43,539 nucleotides of DNA from NCBI GenBank assembly GCA_903929315.1, contig CAIYUC010000007.1, forward strand, positions 1 through 43,539. The letters run 5' to 3'. A program made the translations under genes and the position numbers. The stretch is from an uncultured Bacteroidales bacterium. GTDB taxonomy: Bacteria; Bacteroidota; Bacteroidia; Bacteroidales; FEN-979. A model generated the notes under the pieces. That model did not search any database, was not told where the DNA came from, and was given only the letters and a program-made list of their open reading frames with translations. This document shows, piece after piece, positions 18,401-26,338 of the stretch (the first letter of the stretch is position 1; each line of letters opens with the position of its first letter).

Positions 18401-19596
18401 TGAACCTGGAACACCGGGTTGGTGCTCAGGTTTCGGTCGGGATTAACCTCTTCGATCAGCTTCTCAAAGGGAAGCTCCTGCCGCATGAAAGCCTGCTGGC
18501 AATAGGTTTTTATCTCTTTAAGGAATGTTATGGCAGTGGTTTTTTCATCTGTCTTTACCCTGAGTGGCAATGTATTGATGAACAACCCCATGGTTTGCTG
18601 GAATGATAACTGGTTGCGCCTTGCAACAGGCACCCCTATCATGATGTCCTTCTGGCCGCTGTATTCAGACATCAGAAGCCCGAAACAACCAAACAGCAAA
18701 TGAAACAAGGTTATATTTTCACGCTGGCAGAACTGTCTGAGCTTTTCAGTTTCCACGGCACCCATGGAACTGACCTCCTTGCTGCCGCGATGCGACATGA
18801 TGGCCGGACGCTGAAAGTCCAGGGGGAGATTAAGGGGCTCAGGAAGATCTTCTAACTGGGTTTTCCAGAAATCAAGCTGTTCTTTATACACAGGAGTGCC
18901 CATCCAGTCCTTCTCCCATTTCACGAAATCAATGTACTGATATTCAGGGACAGGGAATGGCGGAGGTTCTTTATTTTCCAGTGCTGCATAGGTCATCGAG
19001 AGCTCTTTGGCGAATACTGCGTTCGACCAGCCGTCTGAAATAATATGATGGGGGTTGATCAGCAGCATATATTCCAGGTTGTGCAGATGCAGCACCCTGA
19101 ACCTGAGCAAAGGCAACTGATCCAGAGGGATCGCAGTTTTCCCGTGTTCAATGGCTTCATTCATTGCCCTTAATTCCCTTTCATTTAATGGAAGGTCCCG
19201 CAGATCTTCATAAAGTATCTCCGGTTTTCCCTTCGCGTGAACCTGCTGAACGGGCTTTCCTTCCTTTACATGGAACGAGGTCCTGAGTATTTCATGCCTT
19301 TCGGTGAGTATGCCCAGGCTCTGAACCAGGATATCAATATTCAGCGGGAATTCTGCGGATATCCTTAAAGCAACGGGATTGTTGTAGAGGGCTTCCCCTT
19401 CGGTAAGCTTGTGAAGGAACCACATCCGTTCCTGGGCCTTTGACAAAGGATAGAGCCCGTCGAGATTCCTTTCCATTTTAGGTGGTTTCCCCAGGCGCGG
19501 GGCATCAACATCCCTTCCTTTTCTGAGCAGGGCTTTAAGCTTTTCAGGACTTAATCCCGACAAGCGTTCGTTCAGTGATTTTTCCTCCTTTGCCAA
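15463..19596 (-). CDS. NRPS terminating module (C-A-PCP-TE), predicted aspartate-specific
   Basis: A 1377-residue synthetase. Domains: short helical start (LSGLSPEKLKALLRKG, 12-27), condensation about 45-490 with HHIISDG (183-189), adenylation about 515-1005 with TSGTTGNPKG (658-667), carrier with LGGHSL (Ser1053) and type I thioesterase about 1110-1377 with GWSMG (Ser1181) and His1353 in GNHVS. Aligning by hand to GrsA gives the specificity residues D703, L704, T707, K746, I771, G773, H797, I805, G806 and K996, i.e. DLTKIGHIGK. The published Asp code is DLTKVGHIGK, so L-aspartate is strongly indicated. No epimerase or methyltransferase domain is present. This module should join Asp to the polyketide-extended chain and release it by hydrolysis or cyclisation. 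It starts 12 bp after the enoylreductase. Confidence 0.95.
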   Translation of the reverse strand: MAKEEKSLNERLSGLSPEKLKALLRKGRDVDAPRLGKPPKMERNLDGLYPLSKAQERMWFLHKLTEGEALYNNPVALRISAEFPLNIDILVQSLGILTERHEILRTSFHVKEGKPVQQVHAKGKPEILYEDLRDLPLNERELRAMNEAIEHGKTAIPLDQLPLLRFRVLHLHNLEYMLLINPHHIISDGWSNAVFAKELSMTYAALENKEPPPFPVPEYQYIDFVKWEKDWMGTPVYKEQLDFWKTQLEDLPEPLNLPLDFQRPAIMSHRGSKEVSSMGAVETEKLRQFCQRENITLFHLLFGCFGLLMSEYSGQKDIMIGVPVARRNQLSFQQTMGLFINTLPLRVKTDEKTTAITFLKEIKTYCQQAFMRQELPFEKLIEEVNPDRNLSTNPVFQVHFVHQNIPSLYSVKGLSVKPESIDYSYSKFDLNFWVEEANQELILSVTFPCDIFLKKTIQKLLNNYKILVDSVISNPEEQCGSLKYFPEEERSFCLGNRTEFKTPGTSLPETWIGEFKAQVRSTPELIALRDIRRKLTYLELDRDSGHLANVLSRQGVLKGDLVGLFLPRNASLIISILGIFKSGAAYVPLDVNLPQERLKFIAKDAGLRLLISSEELSAELACTGLTVLSFEDAMAEPWSGDFTPGDTGQGELAYVIYTSGTTGNPKGVCIGFEALLNYSQGIWKRMKMNASDSFATISSIAADLGNTSIFPPLIHGGEVVIIPEDHATDASLLADWLTRWPVDCLKIVPSHMMSLLHLARAGKLLPRKLLILGGERCSSDIVGTVRDIAPDLRIINHYGPTEATIGSLTWEIPPDAGRSTSVFPIGFPLDNTSVYIAGRGLQFLPKGVPGEIILSGKNIARGYMNQPQLTLEKFADDPFRQGERIYFTGDIGRMNEIGAVVFEGRRDHQVKIRGYRVETREIENVLNAYPAIEQSVVLIPENMTSVSSVQAAISLKQGIDYDENTLRQWLSHHLPSYMIPSAFYVLKRIPLTPNGKTDFKELQRTIEGTTVGKRPSGSPRDLTELRLLNIFKDILKTDKVGIENGFFDLGGHSLLAIQLFAAIEKEFQIYLPLATLFERGSVMKLAELIRTSGGIQQSTCLVPVRPGSGKKQLFLVHPAGGNVLCYYELSKELGKEYSVYGLQAAGLQGKPVNNVIDMARYYLEEVSLPECIDDLILGGWSMGALIAFEMARQVREKSGESPRLMIIDQLAPIEDSGTAVKQDIDPVDRMLVFAGKVAHLVDRPLGISAESLNGKSPEAQSEIFLKAFKSVNLVPDDMKITDFHGYLEMMIHHNEITSACRPGTFDGKTLLIRAEESLPPFDGQGEVPLRASDLDWGRWIKKNLEITNIPGNHVSIIAQPCVKQIALALMQWVNTGL

Positions 19597-19608
19597 TAGT
19601 TAATTCGA

Positions 19609-20754
19609 TTAGGGATAAGTGATTACAAGTTTTCCTATATGTTTCGAGCGGGACAGGGCAGTCAATGCTTCCTTTAACTGACTCACAGCGTAGATCTGGC
19701 ATGGAACGGGTTTAAAAATTCCGGCATTGAACAACCCTGCAATCTCCAGGAGCTGTTCCTTCATTTTCTGCGGATGTATCAGGTACAATGAAATATCCAG
19801 CACTGCGTAAGTGATTCCTTTCCGGAACAGGTTCATCGGCAAAAGTGTGTTTTTTGCAATGTCCTTTTTATCCAGCTGTATGAAGCGACCGAAGGGTGAA
19901 AGAATTTCCAGACCCTTCATCATGGCATCACCCGAAAGCGTATTCAGCAACACATCCACTCCCCTGCCCCCGGTTAATTCCATGATCTCCTCACCAAATG
20001 CCAGAGACCTTGAATCCATTGGATGCGTTATGCCCTTCTGTCTCAGGAACTCCCTTTTCTCATGGGAACCTGCTGATGCATATATTTCAGCCTTTTTCCA
20101 GGAAGCAATTTCAAGCGCTGCAAGCCCGACGCCTCCAGTGCTAGTATGTATCAAAACCGATTCGCCCTCAGTAATATTTGCAAGCCGGATCAACCCTGAA
20201 AAAGCCGTCAGGAAAGCTGTAGGTATGGCCGCAGCATCTGTAAAGCTCAGTACCGGCGGTTTAGGCACCAGCTGGAGTTCAGAAACGTTGAAGACATTGA
20301 TAAAATGGCTGTCGGGCTGGATCTTTCCGTCAATGAAGGTGCCTGCCGACAAAGCAATCACCTCATCCCCTTCCCTGATCTTTTCAACTCCCTTACCCAC
20401 ACGGGTCACTACACCTGCAAAATCGGATCCCATATTGGACGGTACACCCGGAGCCTCCGGATACTGTCCCATGGCTATCATCAGGTCCCTATAATTAAGG
20501 CTCGCTGCCCTGGCCTTTACCTGCACATACCCTTCAGGGGGATCAGCAGCAACTGCTTCTCTGAAACTGATATTCAGTGAACCGGGATTACCCATGATGC
20601 AGGAAAAACAATCCCACTCAATAGGCTTGTTTTGTATAGGTTTGCCATCCTCTTTGGTACCCTTTCCGGATGAATAGCCAAGCCGTTTCAGCAGTAACTC
20701 TTTCTGCTCTGGTGTAAGATCTGCTATCTTCTTCAGCAGTTCGTCATTTTTCAT
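19609..20754 (-). CDS. stand-alone trans-acting PKS enoylreductase (zinc-free MDR family)
   Basis: A 381-residue medium-chain dehydrogenase closely resembling the ER domain of type I PKSs. Features: SLNYRDLMIAMGQYP (85-99), the GSDFAGVV strand (109-116), the NADPH-binding HTSTGGVGLAALEIA (203-217) and the LLNTLSG segment (269-275). It would reduce an enoyl thioester on the PKS carrier to the saturated chain using NADPH. Its first 26 residues (DELLKKIADLTPEQKELLLKRLG core) form an extra helix pair similar to that at the start of the following NRPS, which suggests a docking element. The start overlaps the PKS stop by 11 bp. Such an ER is normally fused within the PKS; here it is a separate protein in the same operon. 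Confidence 0.9.
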   Translation of the reverse strand: MKNDELLKKIADLTPEQKELLLKRLGYSSGKGTKEDGKPIQNKPIEWDCFSCIMGNPGSLNISFREAVAADPPEGYVQVKARAASLNYRDLMIAMGQYPEAPGVPSNMGSDFAGVVTRVGKGVEKIREGDEVIALSAGTFIDGKIQPDSHFINVFNVSELQLVPKPPVLSFTDAAAIPTAFLTAFSGLIRLANITEGESVLIHTSTGGVGLAALEIASWKKAEIYASAGSHEKREFLRQKGITHPMDSRSLAFGEEIMELTGGRGVDVLLNTLSGDAMMKGLEILSPFGRFIQLDKKDIAKNTLLPMNLFRKGITYAVLDISLYLIHPQKMKEQLLEIAGLFNAGIFKPVPCQIYAVSQLKEALTALSRSKHIGKLVITYP

Positions 20755-23700
20755 TTTCCATCTCCTTCAGCATAGCCTCAATCTCATCGGACCCCTTCAT
20801 GGCAATGATCATTTCCACAATCCTGTCCGACAATCCTTTTACAGTCGGGTTCTCAAAAAATATATTCGGTTGGAGCTCAAGATCGAACTCATCTGCAATA
20901 TTTGAAATGGTCTGTATAGCGAGAAGCGAATTTCCCCCGAGCTCCATAAAGCTGTCATTCACCCCTATCTTGTCAATTCCCAGAATTCCTTTCCATATAC
21001 CTGCTACAACGTTTTCGATCTCGTTCGCCGGCGGCTCGAAAGGTGTCGAAAGCTGCGGGCGTTCATAGGTTGATGCACCTTCACTCTTTTCCTCCTCTTT
21101 TTCCTGTTTTTCCCGTTTCTTATACGAAGGCCTTTCTTCCAGTATATCCTGGTTCAAGTCTGTGGTGTTGATCACGATCTGGGGGAACTGCTTGAATGCG
21201 AGCAAACGTTTGAATACTTCAACTCCTTCATCCGGCAGAATATCGTTCTTCCCAGCGAATGCCGTCAGATCCTGCACATTTTTCTGTACTGCCTCTTTGG
21301 CCGGTTCCTGGCTGGCTTTGCCGATGTTCTGAACCAAGCGTATGAAAGAAATCTCTCCGATGCTCATAAGGACACGGTTCTCAGGATCTATAAGCTTGAC
21401 TGCAAATTTCATTTCTTCATCTGCGGATTTCCACTCATCGTTAAGCCTGGCATAACACCAAAAATGGGCAGGCAATGGATGGTAAAGTGCAATATCCCTG
21501 TATGAGTATGGAAGAAACAATTCTTTCTTAACATATGGTATGGAACAGGATGTGGCCACGTCGAGCAATGCAGGATGAAAGGAGAAATAATTCAGGTCAT
21601 CGAGAAACTCATCCCTGAGTTTGAGTTCGATCAGGAACTCCTTTCCGTTATACTGGGTTGAACGCTTGCAGTCCCAGCGGTTGTCATATTTCAGTACCGG
21701 TCTGCCTTCATCATTCAGCAATTCGAGGAAATGAGGTTGGTTGTCGACCTGTCCTCCTATTTTTTTGGATAGGTCCTGAATGTCGATGTTGGCGGATTTC
21801 ATTTCTCCGGAAATCCTGAATTCACCCTTAACATGGTCCATCCAGATTTCACGGGAGGAATTGGCTTTTTCTTCCCTGCTGCTGATCCTGAACGACAGCA
21901 GTTTGCCCGATGGCTTCACCAGCAGTCGCAGTTTCCGGTTTATACCCGTATCATAAATGAGAGGCGTAACAAAAGACAGGATTGAAATCTCGGGATGTCC
22001 GTGAAGATCTTTGATTTTTATGTAGTGGTCCAGTATTTCAAGCGTGGAAATACCTATGAATGCCGGCTTCCCGGATAATTGGTGCGAGCTCAGCACCCAG
22101 TCGTGTTCAGGTTCAATGTCGATGATATAGTTATCCTGGCCATTTTCTGAAGACTGAAATTCCAACCTGATGCCGTTGCGGATTTCTTTCTGGGTCAGGT
22201 TTTTCCCGGATTGCAGAAGCTGCTTCTTCTCGGCTTTGGTTTTCTCCCAGTTTGCAGCCATTCCAACCACACCCCACTGTCCCCAGTTAATAGAAAGAGT
22301 TCCGTCGCCAATCAGCCTTTTCCTGTATTGGGCAAAAGCATCCATAAAGGAATTCGAACCGCAGTAATCGACCCTGGCAGCTTCCCCGAAAATGGAGGAG
22401 ACTGAAGAAAACAGGAAGAAGAAATCCAGCTTTCTGTCTTTGAAAATATCATGAAGGATGATGGTACCATGCAACTTGGACTTCAGCACAAGATCGGCCT
22501 GTTCCTTGTCTTTTAGGGCGATGACCCCGGCTCCGGGCATACCGGCTGAATGTAACACTCCCCTGACCGGCCCATGTTTCTTTTCTACTTTGTCAATAAT
22601 CTTCTTCGTCCCTTCATAATCCGAAGCATCCAGCCGGGCAAGGATCACCGTTGCCTTTAGGGCTTCCAGTTCCATGATGTCGCGAACCCTCATGGCAGTA
22701 ATCTTTTCAGCATCCGGCGATTCGACTATACCCTGCCATTCGCTTCGGGGAGGCATCGCAGAACGATGGGTCAGAACTAATGTTGTTTTCACCGTACGGG
22801 CAATGAATTTTGCAAGTTCCATGCCAACGCCGCTAACACCACCCGTAATCAGATAAACTCCGTTATTAGCGAGGATGTTCTCCGTCAATCCGGCATTTTC
22901 GGGACATATTGCCGTATAATCCTCGACCCAGCGATAACCATGCCGGTATGCAACAATATTGTCATCAGCTGCCAGACGACATTCACTGATCAAGGCAGAA
23001 CCCAATTCCTTAAGTTGTTCCTGGCCGGAATCAGAGGGCAGGTCAATAAGGCGGGCAATAATCCCCGGATGTTCCTGCCCAATGACCCGGGCAGGGCCAA
23101 TGGTCAAGGCCTTCTCAGGGGCAAGCACAGCTTCACCGGATACATCAAAAAGATGATTTACTGCAAACAACAGGAACTGGTTTTTCACAAAGCCTTCGCT
23201 GATGAGAGCCTGTTCAAGATACATGGGGCCGTAAAAATGATCTGCTGCCAGTTGGTCCGCATGAAGCGGGTGAAGATGGACGGCATCCGGTTCACGCCCG
23301 TAATTCCATGCATAAACTATATTGCCGGGATTCCAGTTTTCTGATTTCAGAGCTTTCATTAGCTGAAGGTAATGCTCCTTCAGGCCGGAGTCAAGAACAA
23401 ACCCATTGTTCTCCCGTTTGAACTCCATTCCCTTTGTTACAAGGAAAACAGGAATGCCTGCCTCATTCAATTCGTTACTGATCTCCCGGCACAAACCCTC
23501 TTCATCTGCAAAGAGCAGCCAGCATGCCTTCTCTGAAGTCTGCTCCGCGACAGCCATCCCGTTGACCGGTATCCTCTGGGGAGGAGCTGTCCTTTTCCAT
23601 CCGGGAATATAGAACCATTGACTTATGTCGGATTTCTTTTTATTCTCTGATTTGGCTTTTGCTCCTTCTTTACGGGAAAAATCGATAATATAGGGTTTGC

Positions 23701-26326
23701 GTTCGAAGGGATAACCGGGATAAGAAACCAGTTTCTGCCTCGTGTTATCAAACAATTCCCACTTCACATAATCTCCATTGGCCCAAATCTGTCCAAGGGA
23801 CGAATAAAAATAGATCAGGGGATCGGCTTTGTTATCCAGAGACGGGATTGTGCTAATGATTGCATGCGGACTGTCTTTTCCAAGCTGACGTTTAACCGCT
23901 GATTCAAGAGACTGCCCAGGTCCTGATTCCACAAAAACAGCAGGAGCCGTATCAAGGCATAATCTGGCGGCATCGGCAAAGCGGACGGTCTTGCGCACAT
24001 GCTTTACCCAGAATTCGGGATCGGTCGATTCTTCTGCACTAAGCCATTGTCCGGTCACAGTGGAAGCAATCGGGATAGTGGGAGCCGAAAGTCTGATTTC
24101 ACTGAAAAGCTCAGCGAAAGCCGGTAAAGCCGGTTCCATCATTGCCGAATGAAAGGCATGGGAAGTCGGGATCTTTTTATTGAAGGTTTTTGTTTTATTA
24201 AGTTCCTCTGCAAACAGATCGATCAGATCCACAGGTCCGGATACGACACATAATTCCGGGCTGTTTATCACTGCTATCTCAAGCCCTTTGGGCAGCATGG
24301 GGGTCAGTTGTTTCTCGGTGAGCAGTATTGCCAGCATGGCCCCCCCAGGCAGGTCCTGGACAAGGCGGCCTCTTCGGGATACTGCCTTCAGCGCATCCTT
24401 CAGGGTAAAAACACCCGAGATGGTCGCGGCAACATATTCACCAACGCTGTGCCCGATAAGCATGTCCGGCTCAATCCCAAGAGATATCAATAGCTTAGCC
24501 TGGGCATAGCTTACTATGAACAGGGCCGGTTGGGTGATATATGTTTCGTTGATCTTAATCGAAGCAACTTCCTCATCGGCCATCGAAGGAAACAGTATTT
24601 CCCTTATGTCCAACCCCAGCTCTTCTTTCAGTATCTCTGCACATTCATCAATGGTCTGTCTGAATATCTCCTGGTTCTCATACAACGGCAAGCCCATGCG
24701 GATATACTGATTCCCCTGACCCGGGAATATAAAAGCCACTGGCCTTTTCTCCTCTGATCTGATGGTTGTGGCAGTTTTTGTGCCAAGCCCTGCAAGCAGT
24801 TCTTCCCTGGTCCGGAAGGGTATGGCAGTCCTATTCAGGAAATGATGCCTGCCATGCCGTGAGGTATATGCTATTGCATGTGGATCGACATCAGGAAATG
24901 TTTGAAGGAAGGCTTTAATCTCTGCCTGGGCTGCAGTGACTGCATTCGGACTACGGCCTGAGACCAGGAGGAGGTCACAGGGAATTTTATGAAGTTCCGT
25001 ACCGACAGCCGGAGCCTCCTCAAGAATAATACAGGCATTGGTCCCGCCAACACCGAATGCATTTACAATGGCACGGAGAGGCATACCGTTTTGGGGTTGC
25101 CAGTTTCTTAATTTCGTATTGACAAAAAACGGGCTGTTCAGAAAATCAATCTTCGGGTTTGTCTCATTGAAATGCAGGGAGGCTGGGATTTGTCTGTTCT
25201 TTAGGCAGAGAGCAGTTTTAATCAGGCTCGCAGCACCCGAAGCGATATCAGTATGGCCAATATTGGTTTTCACTGATCCGATTGCGCAATACTGTTTCCG
25301 GTCGGAATACTGCCTGAATGACTTTGAAAGCGAAGTGACCTCAATGGGATCCCCAATGGGCGTTGCAGTGCCATGAGCTTCAACATAGGTTATGGTATCT
25401 GCAGAAATTTCTGATAAGGCAAGGGCTTCGGTGATGACTTCTACCTGCCCTTCAACCGATGGAGCTGTAAATCCCACTTTTTTGTTCCCGTCGTTATTAA
25501 TGGCGCCGCCCAGTATAACAGCATAAATATTATTGTGATCCCGGATTGCATCTTCAAGCCTTTTCAGAATAACCACCCCGCAACCCCGGCTGAAAACAGT
25601 ACCATTTGCATCCTTGTCAAAGGTGCGGCAATGCCCGTCAGCCGATTCCATACCGCCGGCCTGGTACAGATACCCGTGCCTTTCCGGTATTTCAATGGTG
25701 GCTCCCCCGGCAATGATCAGGTCGCTCTGATAATTCATCAGGCTGTTTATCCCCGTAACAACAGCCACAAGAGAAGTGGAACATGCACACTGGACATTAA
25801 CACTAGGACCACTCAGGTTCAGTTTATATGATACTCTTGTTGTAACATAGTCTTTGTCGTTGCTGGTGACAATGGATGCTCCGCTTGCGTTTTTCCTCAC
25901 CCAGGGGTTTTCCATGGTCTCTATAAGATGAAGCGGAGTGCCTGTACCCCCGAATACACCTATATGCTCACTGGTATTATATGGGTCGCAGCCGGCATCT
26001 TCAAGGGCATGCCATGCGCATTCCAGGAAGATCCTCTGCTGAGGATCCATTAATTCAGCTTCCCGGGGCGTATATCCGAAAAATTCGGCATCGAAAAACT
26101 CTGCTCCGTCAATAATGCCCCGGTTCCTGATATAATTGGACTGACTGAAGACCTCAGGAGATACTCCTGATGCTATCAGCTCCTCATCTGTGAATGTGGT
26201 AAGCGTTTCGACCCCATCTAACAGGTTCTTCCAGTATTCGTTAATGTTTTTTGCACCGGGAAGACGACAGGCCATACCAATAACTGCAACTTTGCCTTCA
26301 AGGTTCTTGACTTCATCTGATTGCAT
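20744..26326 (-). CDS. type I PKS module, KS-AT-KR-DH-ACP
   Basis: An 1860-residue single module. KS about 11-437: Cys182 in CACSTSL, His318 in EAHGTA, His358 in NIGHTD. AT about 525-870: GQGNQ, Ser627 in GHSVGE and HAFH (723-726), the malonyl-CoA signature. Structural plus catalytic KR about 900-1390: TGGVSGVG (1161-1168), Ser1308, Tyr1321 and Asn1325; no LDD motif. DH-like double hotdog about 1395-1665: His1415 in HQLSG and Asp1589 in HPALLDV; the usual Pro of the first motif and Gln/His of the second are missing, so activity is likely but not certain. A charged linker (1735-1750) precedes the ACP, Ser1800 in LGGNSL. The DH follows the KR, the reverse of the standard order. The acidic C-tail (DEIEAMLKEMENEK) may dock with the next protein. 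Confidence 0.94.
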   Translation of the reverse strand: MQSDEVKNLEGKVAVIGMACRLPGAKNINEYWKNLLDGVETLTTFTDEELIASGVSPEVFSQSNYIRNRGIIDGAEFFDAEFFGYTPREAELMDPQQRIFLECAWHALEDAGCDPYNTSEHIGVFGGTGTPLHLIETMENPWVRKNASGASIVTSNDKDYVTTRVSYKLNLSGPSVNVQCACSTSLVAVVTGINSLMNYQSDLIIAGGATIEIPERHGYLYQAGGMESADGHCRTFDKDANGTVFSRGCGVVILKRLEDAIRDHNNIYAVILGGAINNDGNKKVGFTAPSVEGQVEVITEALALSEISADTITYVEAHGTATPIGDPIEVTSLSKSFRQYSDRKQYCAIGSVKTNIGHTDIASGAASLIKTALCLKNRQIPASLHFNETNPKIDFLNSPFFVNTKLRNWQPQNGMPLRAIVNAFGVGGTNACIILEEAPAVGTELHKIPCDLLLVSGRSPNAVTAAQAEIKAFLQTFPDVDPHAIAYTSRHGRHHFLNRTAIPFRTREELLAGLGTKTATTIRSEEKRPVAFIFPGQGNQYIRMGLPLYENQEIFRQTIDECAEILKEELGLDIREILFPSMADEEVASIKINETYITQPALFIVSYAQAKLLISLGIEPDMLIGHSVGEYVAATISGVFTLKDALKAVSRRGRLVQDLPGGAMLAILLTEKQLTPMLPKGLEIAVINSPELCVVSGPVDLIDLFAEELNKTKTFNKKIPTSHAFHSAMMEPALPAFAELFSEIRLSAPTIPIASTVTGQWLSAEESTDPEFWVKHVRKTVRFADAARLCLDTAPAVFVESGPGQSLESAVKRQLGKDSPHAIISTIPSLDNKADPLIYFYSSLGQIWANGDYVKWELFDNTRQKLVSYPGYPFERKPYIIDFSRKEGAKAKSENKKKSDISQWFYIPGWKRTAPPQRIPVNGMAVAEQTSEKACWLLFADEEGLCREISNELNEAGIPVFLVTKGMEFKRENNGFVLDSGLKEHYLQLMKALKSENWNPGNIVYAWNYGREPDAVHLHPLHADQLAADHFYGPMYLEQALISEGFVKNQFLLFAVNHLFDVSGEAVLAPEKALTIGPARVIGQEHPGIIARLIDLPSDSGQEQLKELGSALISECRLAADDNIVAYRHGYRWVEDYTAICPENAGLTENILANNGVYLITGGVSGVGMELAKFIARTVKTTLVLTHRSAMPPRSEWQGIVESPDAEKITAMRVRDIMELEALKATVILARLDASDYEGTKKIIDKVEKKHGPVRGVLHSAGMPGAGVIALKDKEQADLVLKSKLHGTIILHDIFKDRKLDFFFLFSSVSSIFGEAARVDYCGSNSFMDAFAQYRKRLIGDGTLSINWGQWGVVGMAANWEKTKAEKKQLLQSGKNLTQKEIRNGIRLEFQSSENGQDNYIIDIEPEHDWVLSSHQLSGKPAFIGISTLEILDHYIKIKDLHGHPEISILSFVTPLIYDTGINRKLRLLVKPSGKLLSFRISSREEKANSSREIWMDHVKGEFRISGEMKSANIDIQDLSKKIGGQVDNQPHFLELLNDEGRPVLKYDNRWDCKRSTQYNGKEFLIELKLRDEFLDDLNYFSFHPALLDVATSCSIPYVKKELFLPYSYRDIALYHPLPAHFWCYARLNDEWKSADEEMKFAVKLIDPENRVLMSIGEISFIRLVQNIGKASQEPAKEAVQKNVQDLTAFAGKNDILPDEGVEVFKRLLAFKQFPQIVINTTDLNQDILEERPSYKKREKQEKEEEKSEGASTYERPQLSTPFEPPANEIENVVAGIWKGILGIDKIGVNDSFMELGGNSLLAIQTISNIADEFDLELQPNIFFENPTVKGLSDRIVEMIIAMKGSDEIEAMLKEMENEK

Positions 26327-26338
26327 AAAGTATAGTTT

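Noticed and set aside
19811-20494. Long plus-strand open frame (227 codons) antisense to the enoylreductase
   Set aside because: It mirrors codon structure of a well-supported gene, has low-complexity composition and no recognisable domain. The same applies to antisense frames at 11995-12639, 36611-37081 and 42703-43296.
20744-26326. A methyltransferase domain in the long stretch between AT and KR of the PKS (about residues 880-1150)
   Set aside because: No SAM-binding glycine motif is visible, and the segment begins with the typical structural-KR entry (YIPGWKRT) and leads straight into the catalytic KR.
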